This document shows positions 1-7,830 of a stretch of DNA of 64,000 nucleotides, piece by piece. A program made the translations under genes and the position numbers. The stretch lies in the NCBI GenBank assembly GCA_965262745.1, contig OZ253558.1, forward strand, positions 186,001-250,000. Direction: 5' to 3'. How positions within the stretch are numbered: position 1 is the first letter of the stretch; each line of letters opens with the position of its first letter. Under the pieces are notes generated by a model, which saw only the letters and a program-made list of their open reading frames with translations, was not told where the DNA came from and made no database searches. The stretch comes from JAJECS01 sp965262745. GTDB lineage: Bacteria > Chloroflexota > UBA11872.

Positions 1-797
1 TCGGCGGGTGCGCGGAAATGACTGTGGGCAATCACGCCCTCGCGCCGCAGCATCTCCTTGTAGACGGCCGGGCCGATGGCGTTGAGGGGCACGATCTCGC
101 GCTGCCAGGTCGCGCGGGCAGCTTCCCGACGTCCCTCGTGCCAGAGATCCCAGATGCGCACGAATGATCCGACGAGGGTGGCGTGGGGCATGGTGCCCTG
201 CGACCCGGCGGCCAGCTCCTCGATGAGCGCGCCGCCGCTGGCGCCGCCGATGATGGTGACCCGGCCGCCGGCCTTGTCGATGGCCTCGGCGACGGATTCC
301 GCCGGCGGTGCGCTTTCGACTTTGGCGTATTGCACTTGCGGCACGGCCTGAGCCAGTGCCGCCAGTTGATCGCCGGAGAGCGGTGCGCCGGTCATCACTT
401 GCACGACGATGGGAAGGCGAATGGCCGCGGCCACGGCGCTGAAATAGCCGTGGAGCTCGGCTGCGGCCATGTTGTTGGCCGGCGGAATTAACATGACCGC
501 GGACGCGCCGAGGGTCTCCGCCTCCTGGCTGGCGCGCACGGCCAACACCGTGGCGGGATGCCCGGTTGACATAACAACTGGCACGCGGCCCCGAGCCTGG
601 TCGATGGTGACCCTCGCCACCAGCGTGCGCTCCGCCTCGCTGAGCTTGGGAAGCTCGCTGCCGAAGGCAATTCCGAGGCCATGAACGCCAGCGTCGATGC
701 AATAGTCGACCTCGCGCCGCAGGCTGTCTTCGTCTACCCGGTCGTCAAGGTCGAACGGGGTCTTGAGGATGGGGATGACGCCGCGGATCGCTGCCAT
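1..797 (-). CDS. Dihydrodipicolinate synthase (DapA/NAL) family lyase, C-terminus cut by window edge
   Basis: The minus strand reads as a continuous frame from ATG at 797 to the window start (265 full codons). It opens MAAIRGVIPILKTPFD, the typical DHDPS-superfamily N-terminus of a class I TIM-barrel aldolase. GSE sits in the place of the GTTGE phosphate/carboxylate loop, and a lysine in QYAKVES matches the Schiff-base lysine. The usual catalytic tyrosine (YNxP motif after strand 5) is not seen: the aligned stretch is VVQVMTG. This argues against a bona fide dihydrodipicolinate synthase and for a sugar-acid or other 2-keto-acid lyase/dehydratase of the family. It is divergent from the alcohol dehydrogenase at 890, so the two may share a 90-bp promoter region. 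Family assignment is firm; substrate is unknown. Confidence 0.85.
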   Translation of the reverse strand, partial: MAAIRGVIPILKTPFDLDDRVDEDSLRREVDYCIDAGVHGLGIAFGSELPKLSEAERTLVARVTIDQARGRVPVVMSTGHPATVLAVRASQEAETLGASAVMLIPPANNMAAAELHGYFSAVAAAIRLPIVVQVMTGAPLSGDQLAALAQAVPQVQYAKVESAPPAESVAEAIDKAGGRVTIIGGASGGALIEELAAGSQGTMPHATLVGSFVRIWDLWHEGRREAARATWQREIVPLNAIGPAVYKEMLRREGVIAHSHFRAPA

Positions 798-889
798 GAC
801 CTGTGGCTCCGGCTGACGGGTGCGCGGCATTGATAGCAGAGCGGGGTGCGGCGGGCATACTGAAGTCGCAATCGCCGTCGCTGAGGACG

Positions 890-2059
890 ATGACCAGCAC
901 CGCTCCAGACATCCGCGTGGTGACGTTTGACGGTCCCGGCACACCCCCGGTGCTGCGCCGGGTTCCCCGGCCGTCGGTGCCGCCGCGCGGCGCGCTGATA
1001 CGCATCGAGGCCTGCGGGGTCTGCGGCACCGATCTGCACATTCTGCAAGGGCACTGGCCGGGAGCGTTGCCCTGGCCGATCACGCTCGGGCACGAGTTGG
1101 CGGGCGTGGTGGAAGAGATTGGGCCGCAACTCCGCACGGACGCGACCGGCGCGGCGCTCCGCGAAGGCGACCACGTGATGCTGCCTCCGCTCAATGCCTG
1201 CGGCGTATGCGAGGTCTGCGTCGAAACGCCGGAGCGCGCCAACAAATGCCTCAACCCGACCTACTACGGCCGCAAGATCAGCTATCGCCGGCCGCCGCAC
1301 CTCTGGGGCGGGTGGGCCGACATGGTCTTCGTGGACCTGGACGCATTCCCCGCGACCAAGCTCTTTCGCCTGCCGGACGACATGCCGCTGATGGTGGGCA
1401 CGCTGGTCGAGCCGTACAGCTCGGTGACGCGGGCCTTCAATCGGGTGGACGCGCTGGGACTTCAGGTGCAAACCGCGGGCGCGTCGGTCGTGATTCAAGG
1501 CGCCGGACCCATCGGCTTGCTCGCAACCGTCGCGGCGCGCCAGCGCGGGGCCGGGACCGTGGTGATGGTCGGCGATCCGGAAACGCCTCGGCTGGCCTTG
1601 GCCCGCGCGTTTGGCGCCGATCACACCGTGTCGCTCACCGCAACGCCGAACGCGGCGGACCGGATTGCCAGCGTGCGCGAGGCCGTGGGCGGCAGGGGCG
1701 CCGACATCGTGATCGGTTGCTCGGGCAACCCCGCGGCGGGACCCGAGGGCGTGGAGATGTTGCGCGACGGCGGAACCTTCGTGGAGATGGGGCAATTCAC
1801 CGATGCCGGCAGTTTCGACACCAGCTGGCATCGCTTCTGCACCAAGGAGATCCAGCTTCTCGGAAGTTGGGCCTTCACCCCGGACGAGGTGGCCCAGGCC
1901 ATGCGCGATCTGCACGCCATCCAGTCCGACCATCCCTGGCCAAGCCTGCACACGCGCTTTTCGCTGAGCGCCGAGGGGGTGACGGCCGCGATCTCGGCGG
2001 CAACGCGCATGACGTGCCTGAAGGCGACCGTGGTCCCGGCGATGGCGGGTGGTGCCTGA
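890..2059 (+). CDS. Zinc-dependent alcohol/polyol dehydrogenase (MDR superfamily)
   Basis: 389 aa. Cytosolic NAD(P)-dependent oxidation of an alcohol or sugar alcohol is expected. The catalytic-zinc region has CGVCGTD and GHELAGVV (Cys and His-Glu ligands). The structural zinc lobe is a four-cysteine cluster near residues 103-118 (CGVCEVC then ERANKC). The Rossmann fold carries GAGPIGLLA near residue 205. Start chosen at ATG 890, because the family N-terminus begins just after it and GAGG lies immediately upstream. Earlier in-frame starts would add sequence unlike the family. The closest general resemblance is to threonine/sorbitol dehydrogenase-like MDR proteins. A duplicated fragment of this gene's 3' end lies about 1.1 kb downstream (3061-3147). 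Confidence 0.92.
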   Translation: MTSTAPDIRVVTFDGPGTPPVLRRVPRPSVPPRGALIRIEACGVCGTDLHILQGHWPGALPWPITLGHELAGVVEEIGPQLRTDATGAALREGDHVMLPPLNACGVCEVCVETPERANKCLNPTYYGRKISYRRPPHLWGGWADMVFVDLDAFPATKLFRLPDDMPLMVGTLVEPYSSVTRAFNRVDALGLQVQTAGASVVIQGAGPIGLLATVAARQRGAGTVVMVGDPETPRLALARAFGADHTVSLTATPNAADRIASVREAVGGRGADIVIGCSGNPAAGPEGVEMLRDGGTFVEMGQFTDAGSFDTSWHRFCTKEIQLLGSWAFTPDEVAQAMRDLHAIQSDHPWPSLHTRFSLSAEGVTAAISAATRMTCLKATVVPAMAGGA

Positions 2060-2077
2060 CCGGGCGATTTTCGGTGG

Positions 2078-2140
2078 CCCACGCTGCGTGCAGCGTGGGA
2101 TCGGCCGCGGCTGAATCCCCCATGCTGCGCGCAGCATGGG
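2078..2140. repeat. Two adjacent palindromes of the CCCAxGCTGC family
   Basis: 2078-2099 is CCCACGCTGC, GT, then the perfect reverse complement. 2119-2140 is CCCATGCTGC, GC, then its reverse complement. A third member (CCCAGGCTGC arms) sits at 33953-33974, and a half copy lies near 3205-3220. They can form strong hairpins directly after the dehydrogenase stop, so they may also end or protect its transcript. Confidence 0.8.
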
Positions 2141-2226
2141 CCACCGGGCACCCACGCGCCCTCGCTTCGGTGGCCCGCGCTGCGGGCTGCGGAGACCCGG
2201 CTAGCGTCGCCCGCAGGATCGCCGGA

Positions 2227-2248
2227 GGGGCGGTTCGCGAACCGCCCC
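2227..2248. repeat. 22-bp perfect palindrome (GGTTCGCGAACC type), terminator-like
   Basis: GGGGCGGTTCG is followed directly by its reverse complement, then TACTTTTT. The T-run gives it the form of a rho-independent terminator for the upstream + strand gene. The same core recurs at 3251-3272 (also followed by a T-run) and 3934-3953. It is a dispersed REP-like element rather than a one-off terminator. Confidence 0.8.
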
Positions 2249-2307
2249 TACTTTTTCCAGGCGGCGCGCTGCCTGGGCCACGGGACAGCGTTGGATATCC
2301 TGACCGC

Positions 2308-2853
2308 ATGGAGCAGCGCGGGCGCGACGGCATCGGACCCAGCGGATCGTCACTCGACGACCCGGGATTCCAGAAACCGCGGCGGCGAAATTACACGATA
2401 CGCCGCTGGCAGGGCGCCGCCTTTCTTGTCGGCTTGATCGCCGGCGGCGTGGTTGTACTTGCCACGGACGGGCGTCTTGGAAGTGCCGGGCCCATCTTGG
2501 TCGCGTGGGGCTTGACCGCCTTGGCCACAGCTTTGCTTGCCTTGCGGAAATGGTTCCGGCGTGACCGGGGCGCCAGCCCTGCCGACAAGTACAAACGGTC
2601 CGGCAGCGGTGGACCGTCGCTGCATCACTCAACGTCCGCACGCTCGTGGTGGGCGCAGCCAATGAATCGGTCAGACAGCGCAACTGTCGGCGTTGCCACC
2701 GCCATCGCCTGGATCTCGGCTTTCATCGACACCGCAGGATATGGGTGGGCCTTGATCAATATTTTCGTGTCTGGCCTGGGCATCGTGCTTCTCGTCGTGG
2801 CCTATCTGCTGTCGGACCGCCGTCGACACGACGAGGACACCCGTTCCGCTTAG
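2308..2853 (+). CDS. Small hypothetical integral membrane protein
   Basis: 181 aa from ATG 2308, which follows the palindrome cluster. I recognise no family. Residues about 30-52 (GAAFLVGLIAGGVVVLA) and 60-78 (ILVAWGLTALATALLAL) are hydrophobic helices. A polar, basic loop follows, then a long hydrophobic stretch about residues 130-172 that fits two more helices (AIAWISAFIDTAGYGWAL; GLGIVLLVVAYLLS). The C-terminus is charged and basic. It lies between the two copies of a duplicated block (dehydrogenase tail plus palindromes), so it could be an insertion relative to the ancestral arrangement. Coding status rests on length and membrane topology only. Confidence 0.5.
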   Translation: MEQRGRDGIGPSGSSLDDPGFQKPRRRNYTIRRWQGAAFLVGLIAGGVVVLATDGRLGSAGPILVAWGLTALATALLALRKWFRRDRGASPADKYKRSGSGGPSLHHSTSARSWWAQPMNRSDSATVGVATAIAWISAFIDTAGYGWALINIFVSGLGIVLLVVAYLLSDRRRHDEDTRSA

Positions 2854-3060
2854 GCAATCCGCGCGGGAACTCGCATCCCTCCCAATGGCCGCGCGACGAG
2901 ACTCGGCGGAGTCGGCCACAGCCATAGCTGGCGACCGCCGCACCGCGACGCGCTCGCCCCCTTAGCGAACTGTCAGACCGTTTACAGAACATCGAGCGCG
3001 AGCTTCGAACTGACGCGCGAGATCGCCTTGATCCCGTAGCAATCGAGGGCCGCTCACCCA

Positions 3061-3147
3061 GCCGCTGAGCACCGAGGGCGTGACGGCCGCGATTGCGGCG
3101 GCAACGCGCATGACCTGCCTGAAGGCGACTGTCGTTTCCGGTGATGC
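3061..3147 (+). pseudogene. Duplicated 3'-end fragment of the zinc alcohol dehydrogenase
   Basis: This stretch reads LSTEGVTAAIAAATRMTCLK and closely matches the C-terminal coding sequence of the gene at 890-2059 (about 1964-2045). No upstream dehydrogenase sequence is present. It is followed at 3172-3310 by a second copy of the repeats that follow the intact gene (2151-2290). The fragment is a remnant of segmental duplication or of a degraded tandem paralogue. The remaining 2854-3353 interval holds no gene I can support. Confidence 0.8.
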
Positions 3148-3250
3148 AGAGCGGCGCCCCTACGTGTGACGCCACCCACACGCCCTCGCTTCGGTGGCCC
3201 GCGCGCGTGCAGCGTGGGACCCGGCTAGCGTCGCCCGCAGGATCGCCGGA

Positions 3251-3272
3251 GGGGCGGTTCGCGAACCGCCCC
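3251..3272. repeat. Second GGTTCGCGAACC palindrome
   Basis: Perfect palindrome with the same arms as 2227-2248, followed by GACTTTTT. It is embedded in a longer direct repeat (3172-3310 versus 2151-2290). Confidence 0.8.
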
Positions 3273-3353
3273 GACTTTTTCCCAGGCGGCATGCCGCTTG
3301 GGGCACTGGGCACGGCGTATACCCGGACTCGCGGATCGAATGATTTACGCTTG

Positions 3354-3914
3354 ATGGCCATGGACCGACTGCCTCGCACCATCCGGACGCCGCGCCTGAC
3401 CTTGCGGCCGTTCGAGTTGCGCGACGTGGAGCCGCGGCTGGCGTATTGCTCCGACGCCGAGTGGGCTCGCTATTTCCCAATCGCGCAGCCGTATACCCGC
3501 CGCGACGCCGAGGAGTTCATCGCCCAGCGGCAACTCGACAACTGGGGGCAAGACCCGGCGTGGTGGGCGGCGGACATGGACGGTGAGCTGATCGGCCACG
3601 TGGGTCTGTGGCCGGACCTACCAAACCGCCACGCGGAGATCGGCTATGCGATCGCCAAGCCGCGCTGGGGCCAGGGCTTTGCCACCGAGGCGGTCAGCGC
3701 GGTCGTGGATGCCGTGTTCACCACAACCGACCTCGAGCGCGTGTATGCCCGCGCCGACGTGTGCAACGGCGCCTCCCGTCGGGTCTTGGAGAAGGTGGGC
3801 ATGGTGCAGGTCGGTGAGGTGCGCGGCAACCGCGTCGTGCACGGGCGGCGCACCGACGACGCGTTCTATGCGGTGCTCAAGACCGATTGGCCGCCGGCGG
3901 AGACGCTTGCCTAG
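3354..3914 (+). CDS. GNAT-family N-acetyltransferase (RimJ/RimL-like)
   Basis: 186 aa from ATG 3354 (an alternative ATG lies two codons on). The N-terminus TIRTPRLTLRPFELRDVEP is the standard opening of RimJ/RimL-type GNAT enzymes, which transfer acetyl from acetyl-CoA to an amine. The acetyl-CoA pyrophosphate-binding motif A is visible as RWGQGFATEA near residue 103, and the motif-B region as NGASRRVLEKVGM. Substrate cannot be told. It stands alone between repeat-rich intergenic regions. Confidence 0.88.
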   Translation: MAMDRLPRTIRTPRLTLRPFELRDVEPRLAYCSDAEWARYFPIAQPYTRRDAEEFIAQRQLDNWGQDPAWWAADMDGELIGHVGLWPDLPNRHAEIGYAIAKPRWGQGFATEAVSAVVDAVFTTTDLERVYARADVCNGASRRVLEKVGMVQVGEVRGNRVVHGRRTDDAFYAVLKTDWPPAETLA

Positions 3915-3933
3915 CTTGGCAGGGGCTTGGTAA

Positions 3934-3953
3934 GGGCGGTTCGCGAACCGCCC
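3934..3953. repeat. Third GGTTCGCGAACC palindrome
   Basis: GGGCGGTTCG plus reverse complement, followed by CCTAC, just after the acetyltransferase stop. The rest of 3954-4127 shows no further feature. Confidence 0.75.
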
Positions 3954-4127
3954 CTACGCCAACCATCCGGCGCGACGACAGGTTGGGTGAGATCTGGATT
4001 CCGGTCCCGTATCGAGTATGGGGCAGGCTCTTCGTGGGAATGACGGAGGAGGGCGCGGGATGCGAGCGGCTGAGCCGGTCGGGGCGCTACTATCGCCGCG
4101 ATCACCGCTGCGACCGTCCATCGGCGT

Positions 4128-5156
4128 ATGAACCCGTTTCGCGATTCGACAGATATCGTCGACGACGCCGACCGCTTGCGCGCCCGCGCCGAGCAGGACG
4201 GCTATCTCTTCATCCGGGGCCTGCTGCCCGCCGCCAACCTCGAACGCGTGCGGCTGGCCTTTCTCGAGGTCTTGCGCGACGAGGGCTATGCCGATGCCGA
4301 GGGCTACCGGGATCAGCTGATCAATCCCGCGAACATCCCGGCCGAACGCGGGAGTATTCCCAACGAAACCTACCGGCGCCTCTACCTCATCGAGCCGTTC
4401 CACGCGCTACAGCTCGAGCCGGCGCTGCTGGGCGTCATGGAGGCCCTGCTCGAGCCCCCCGTGCTGGCGCATCCCAGCATCATCTCGCGCGTGGTGTTCC
4501 CGCAGCGCGAGATGTACACGACGCCGGCGCACCAGGATTTCGTCCACGTGCAGGGCGCCAGCGACACCTATACGGCGTGGTTTCCCCTGCACGACTTGCC
4601 GGCGTCGATGGGCGGGCTGACGGTTGCCGCCGGCTCACACCGACGCGGCATCTACGACTATCGCCCGGCGCTCGGCGCGGGCGGCATGGCCGTGATCGAT
4701 CCGTTGGAAGGGACCTGGGCGACCAGCGAGTTCCGCCAGGGCGACGTGCTCATCTTCCACAGCTTCGCCGTGCATCGGGCCCTGCCGCTCACGGGCGACC
4801 GGCTGCGCCTATCCGTCGATGGCCGCTACCAATCGGCTCACGACCCCGTGCTCACCCAGAGCCTGAAACCGCACCTGGGCATGGCGACGTGGGCCGAGGT
4901 CTACGCCGGATGGCCGTCCGGCGGCTTGCAATACTATTGGACCGGCCTCCAGCTCGATCACCGCCAGCGCGACGGCGTCTTCCGCGATCGGGTTGACAAT
5001 CAAACGCTGGAGGAGCTGGAGGCTGGCTCGCTGTCGACCGAGTTGCGGAGCAAGGCGAGCGGCGCGATGGAGCGGATCATGGCGCGTGAGGATGCGGCAC
5101 GCCGTGATCGGGCGGCGGCGATGCTGGCGCAGTTGACGGCGTCCGACGACTCGTAG
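4128..5156 (+). CDS. Phytanoyl-CoA dioxygenase (PhyH) family Fe(II)/2-oxoglutarate oxygenase
   Basis: 342 aa, cytosolic. The double-stranded beta-helix iron site is visible: the HxD pair in PAHQDFVHV (about residue 137) and the distal His in IFHSFAVHRALP near residue 210, followed by an Arg in RLRLSVDGR suited to 2-oxoglutarate carboxylate binding. The N-terminal helix-rich part (DGYLFIRGLLP) is typical of PhyH proteins. It is 24 bp upstream of the glycosidase-like gene at 5181 and probably co-transcribed with it. This is one of three PhyH proteins in the window; substrates of bacterial members are mostly unknown. Confidence 0.9.
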   Translation: MNPFRDSTDIVDDADRLRARAEQDGYLFIRGLLPAANLERVRLAFLEVLRDEGYADAEGYRDQLINPANIPAERGSIPNETYRRLYLIEPFHALQLEPALLGVMEALLEPPVLAHPSIISRVVFPQREMYTTPAHQDFVHVQGASDTYTAWFPLHDLPASMGGLTVAAGSHRRGIYDYRPALGAGGMAVIDPLEGTWATSEFRQGDVLIFHSFAVHRALPLTGDRLRLSVDGRYQSAHDPVLTQSLKPHLGMATWAEVYAGWPSGGLQYYWTGLQLDHRQRDGVFRDRVDNQTLEELEAGSLSTELRSKASGAMERIMAREDAARRDRAAAMLAQLTASDDS

Positions 5157-5180
5157 GCGCCGCCGGATGGGGAGGGTCTG

Positions 5181-6818
5181 ATGGTTCGGTCAGCGTCTGA
5201 CGACGCCCAGCCGCACGACGCGCCGACCGCCGGGGCGTATGGGCGCGGCCCGCGTCGAGTCGGGAACGTCAACACGACGGACATGCGCAGCGCGATCGAG
5301 CTGGGCACGCGCGCCATGGCCCGCTGCTTCAACGCCGATGACGACGACCGCCCCTTCCTGTATTCGCGATTGTGGCCCGATGGGTGGTTTGGATTCAGCC
5401 CGTGGCACGGAGCCGTGCAGATCGGCGGCCGTCATCTGGAGGCGATGCTGCGGGCGGCAGCGGTCACCGGCACACCGCCGGACGACGACGCCATCGAGAA
5501 GCACACGCGCGCGTCGTTCTTTTCATTCGGCGGGCCGATCCCCCTCCCGTGCAACCGACGCGAGCTGGGTGGGCAGCTGGTCGAGATTGACGAGCACGGC
5601 ATTCGCGAGGGATTTCTCGCGCTCAATGCGCTCGTGCGCGACCGGAACAACGACCAGGCGGCCGAGCTTGCCGAGAGCTTCATCGCCGCGATTCAGGAGT
5701 TCTGGTCGCCCGAGCGCGGTTGGGACGTGGCGTCGCTCAAGCGCCGATCCGGCCTGCCCTTTTATGCGCGGCCGACGTTCGTCGAGGGTCTTGGTCGGGC
5801 CATCGGGCCGCTGGTCAAGTACGTCCGCACGACTGGATCGGACGCGGCGCTCGAGCTGGCGCAGACATTGAAGGACCACACGTTGGACAAGTTCTTCCTT
5901 GCCGACGGCTCCTACGAGACGGAACGCTTCGGGGCGCACGGACACTCGACGACGTGCGTGATGTCGTCGCTGGCACAGCTCGCCGATCTGACCGACGACG
6001 CCGCGTTGCTCGAACGCGTGCGGACGTTCTATGACCGGGGCTTGTGGACGATCCGCGACGAGATTGGCTGGGTCATGGAGCGGAGCGACGCGGGGCGCAA
6101 CCCCGATCAGGGTGAGCTGAACAACACCGGCGACGTGGTGGAGACGGCGCTGATCCTGGCGCGCCGCGGCTACCCCTCCTACTACGACGACGCCGAGCAG
6201 ATTCTGCGCTCGCACCTGCTGCCGTCACAGTTCCGGGACACGTCGTTCGTGGGGCCTGCGCCGGAACCCGACGACAGCGACGCGCGCCGCGACGTGGCCG
6301 ATCGCGCGCTGGGGATGTTCGGCTTCTGCGCCCCGTATGCGCACCGGCCGATCGGGATAGCAGAAGTCGCTCCCAGCTGGGACATCGTCGGCGGCACGAC
6401 GGGTTCGCTCTGCGAGGCGTTCGTGGACGCGGTGCTTCGCGACGGCGACGTCACGCGAGTGAACCTGTGGTTCGACCGGGAAACGCCGGATGCGCGCGTG
6501 GAGTCCAGCTATTCCGACGGGATGCTGCGGGTCACGCCGCTGCGCCGTGGCGCGATCGCGGTGCGCATCCCGGAATGGCTCAGCATGAACGACATCCGCG
6601 TCGAGCCCGCTGGGCTCGAGCAGCGTGTCGCGGGCGGGTATCTGGAATTCTCGAATCCGACGCCGAACAAGGCCATCACGCTGCACGCAAAGCTGCCCAC
6701 TCGCGAGTTGGTGCTGAAACATCGCACCCGGGACATTCGCGTGCGGATGCGGGGCGCGGCGGTTGAGGCCATGGACAGCTTCGGCACGGACTTCACCTAC
6801 TTCGACCCGCTCGACTGA
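5181..6818 (+). CDS. Six-hairpin glycosidase-like protein (GH127/DUF1680-like), paralogue of 46983-48545
   Basis: 545 aa. The start at ATG 5181 is supported by GGGAGGG seven bases upstream. The body is alpha-helical with repeated aromatic/acidic motifs (FNADDDD, FFSFGGP, GHSTTCVMSSL, NNTGDVVETALIL, YYDDAEQILRSHLLPSQ), followed by a beta-rich C-terminus ending FTYFDPLD. The YYDDAEQ...HLLPSQ block resembles the corresponding part of GH127/DUF1680 beta-L-arabinofuranosidases, so a carbohydrate-active role is inferred. No signal peptide is seen, so it is probably cytosolic. The paralogue 41 kb away is similar end to end, but this copy has about 30 extra N-terminal residues. Confidence 0.72.
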   Translation: MVRSASDDAQPHDAPTAGAYGRGPRRVGNVNTTDMRSAIELGTRAMARCFNADDDDRPFLYSRLWPDGWFGFSPWHGAVQIGGRHLEAMLRAAAVTGTPPDDDAIEKHTRASFFSFGGPIPLPCNRRELGGQLVEIDEHGIREGFLALNALVRDRNNDQAAELAESFIAAIQEFWSPERGWDVASLKRRSGLPFYARPTFVEGLGRAIGPLVKYVRTTGSDAALELAQTLKDHTLDKFFLADGSYETERFGAHGHSTTCVMSSLAQLADLTDDAALLERVRTFYDRGLWTIRDEIGWVMERSDAGRNPDQGELNNTGDVVETALILARRGYPSYYDDAEQILRSHLLPSQFRDTSFVGPAPEPDDSDARRDVADRALGMFGFCAPYAHRPIGIAEVAPSWDIVGGTTGSLCEAFVDAVLRDGDVTRVNLWFDRETPDARVESSYSDGMLRVTPLRRGAIAVRIPEWLSMNDIRVEPAGLEQRVAGGYLEFSNPTPNKAITLHAKLPTRELVLKHRTRDIRVRMRGAAVEAMDSFGTDFTYFDPLD

Positions 6819-6826
6819 CCTGGCAC

Positions 6827-6847
6827 GGGCAACCACGAGGGTTGCCC
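6827..6847. repeat. Palindrome GGGCAACC...GGTTGCCC
   Basis: Eight-base arms with a 5-base loop, followed by CCTAC, nine bases after the glycosidase-like stop. The outer GGGC...GCCCCTAC edges match the other REP-like palindromes of the window although the core differs. Confidence 0.6.
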
Positions 6848-6923
6848 CTACCAGATCTCCTTGACTGACGGCCCGCTGTAGCATGGGCCGTAGGCGGCGA
6901 CCCACGCGGGATGCGAGCAAGCC

Positions 6924-7271
6924 ATGAACGTGCGAGCGGTTGACTTCGTTCAGATTCAGGTGCGCGACATGGACCGCGCGCTGGGCTTCTACCGCGATGC
7001 TCTCGGGATGTCCGTCGGCGAGGCGTGGGGCAACGAATGGGTAGAGCTGGCGGCGGGCGACACGACCATCGCGCTGGCGGCCGAGGTCGAGGGCGTGGGC
7101 GTCGCGCTCTCCGTGGATAGCGTGAGCGACGCCATAGAGGAGCTCAAGGCCAAGGGCATCGAGGTGGTTGCGGGACCCCACGACAACCAGTGGTGCGCCA
7201 GCGCTGCGATCAAGGACCCGGACGGCAACCTGGTGCTGCTGCACGAACGTCACGACGGCACGGTTGGGTGA
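6924..7271 (+). CDS. VOC/glyoxalase-fold protein
   Basis: 115 aa, one complete vicinal-oxygen-chelate domain built from two beta-alpha-beta-beta-beta modules. It opens VDFVQIQVRDMDRALGFYRD and ends with the typical IKDPDGNLVLLHE strand. A metal-binding glutamate is present in the last strand. The family includes glyoxalase I, dioxygenases and fosfomycin-resistance-like proteins; a single short domain does not reveal which. ATG 6924 begins exactly at the family N-terminus. Confidence 0.88.
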   Translation: MNVRAVDFVQIQVRDMDRALGFYRDALGMSVGEAWGNEWVELAAGDTTIALAAEVEGVGVALSVDSVSDAIEELKAKGIEVVAGPHDNQWCASAAIKDPDGNLVLLHERHDGTVG

Positions 7272-7413
7272 TCGGCTTGACCCGGCTTAGGCTTGCGCGG
7301 GCGATCGCGCGGACCCGCGATGCGGATACCGGCAGCGTCGGTCCGCGGCGGCCATTTCTTGATGACCAATCCGCGCTATAGCCCACTGCGGTGAGGCATC
7401 CTGGTGCTTGCAT

Positions 7414-7431
7414 AATGCTGGCAATGCTGGC
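7414..7431. promoter_or_regulatory. Tandem 9-bp direct repeat upstream of the RHH antitoxin gene
   Basis: AATGCTGGC occurs twice in immediate tandem, ending 11 bp before the antitoxin ATG and overlapping a CATAAT that could serve as a -10 element. Ribbon-helix-helix antitoxins commonly bind short repeated half-sites at their own promoter, so autoregulation is plausible. Confidence 0.4.
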
Positions 7432-7442
7432 GTTTTGAGGCT

Positions 7443-7679
7443 ATGCCGGTGAAGATCACTGTCCGCGACGTTCCCGAGGATGTGCGCAACGAACTTGCGG
7501 CCCGTGCGGCCCTCCGGGGGAAGTCCATGCAAGAGTTCCTGCTCGGCGAGCTGGGGCGGATCGCGTCGCGGCCGTCCATCGACGACTGGTTGCAAGAGGT
7601 GCGCCGCCGCAAGGCAGCCGCCGGAACGCGCATCCCGGCTGCCAGCATCCTGCGTGCCTGTGACGCGGACCGCCGGTGA
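7443..7679 (+). CDS. FitA/VapB-type ribbon-helix-helix antitoxin, apparently orphaned
   Basis: 78 aa. The N-terminal RHH DNA-binding domain (PVKITVRDVPEDVRNELAAR) is followed by a toxin-wrapping C-terminal tail (residues about 40-78) typical of FitA-like antitoxins to PIN-domain toxins. Its TGA stop overlaps a GTG in the GTGA arrangement usual for vapBC operons. However, the toxin frame that starts there closes after 16 codons. It may therefore act only as a residual repressor or as an antitoxin against a toxin encoded elsewhere. Confidence 0.8.
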   Translation: MPVKITVRDVPEDVRNELAARAALRGKSMQEFLLGELGRIASRPSIDDWLQEVRRRKAAAGTRIPAASILRACDADRR

Positions 7680-7726
7680 CGGTCGTCGTCGGTAGCGTCT
7701 CTGGGCATCGATCAAGCTGCGACTGA
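7676..7726 (+). pseudogene. Truncated start of a VapC-like toxin gene
   Basis: GTG at 7676 overlaps the antitoxin stop and encodes VTVVVGSVSG before TGA at 7724. VTVVV followed by a small residue and S resembles the first strand of PIN-domain toxins (V/I-V-D-A/T-S), with the first catalytic Asp replaced by Gly. The rest of the toxin is not recognisable in 7727-7830. The call is inferred from position and a short match. Confidence 0.4.
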
Positions 7727-7830
7727 AGGTCCCGCTAAGTCTCTCTGCCAAGCAGGCAGGCGGCCAGCGTGATGCCCGATTCGAGGCCGGACTTCACCGC
7801 GCGGACCAACTCGGCCCTTCGGTTATTCGC

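Noticed and set aside
734..2155. 473-codon minus-strand frame antisense to the alcohol dehydrogenase
   Set aside because: Arg/His-rich low-information sequence; it is the GC-driven shadow of a clearly recognised gene.
3141..3353. N-terminal extension of the acetyltransferase frame upstream of 3354
   Set aside because: It is repeat-derived sequence; the family N-terminus begins at 3354/3360.
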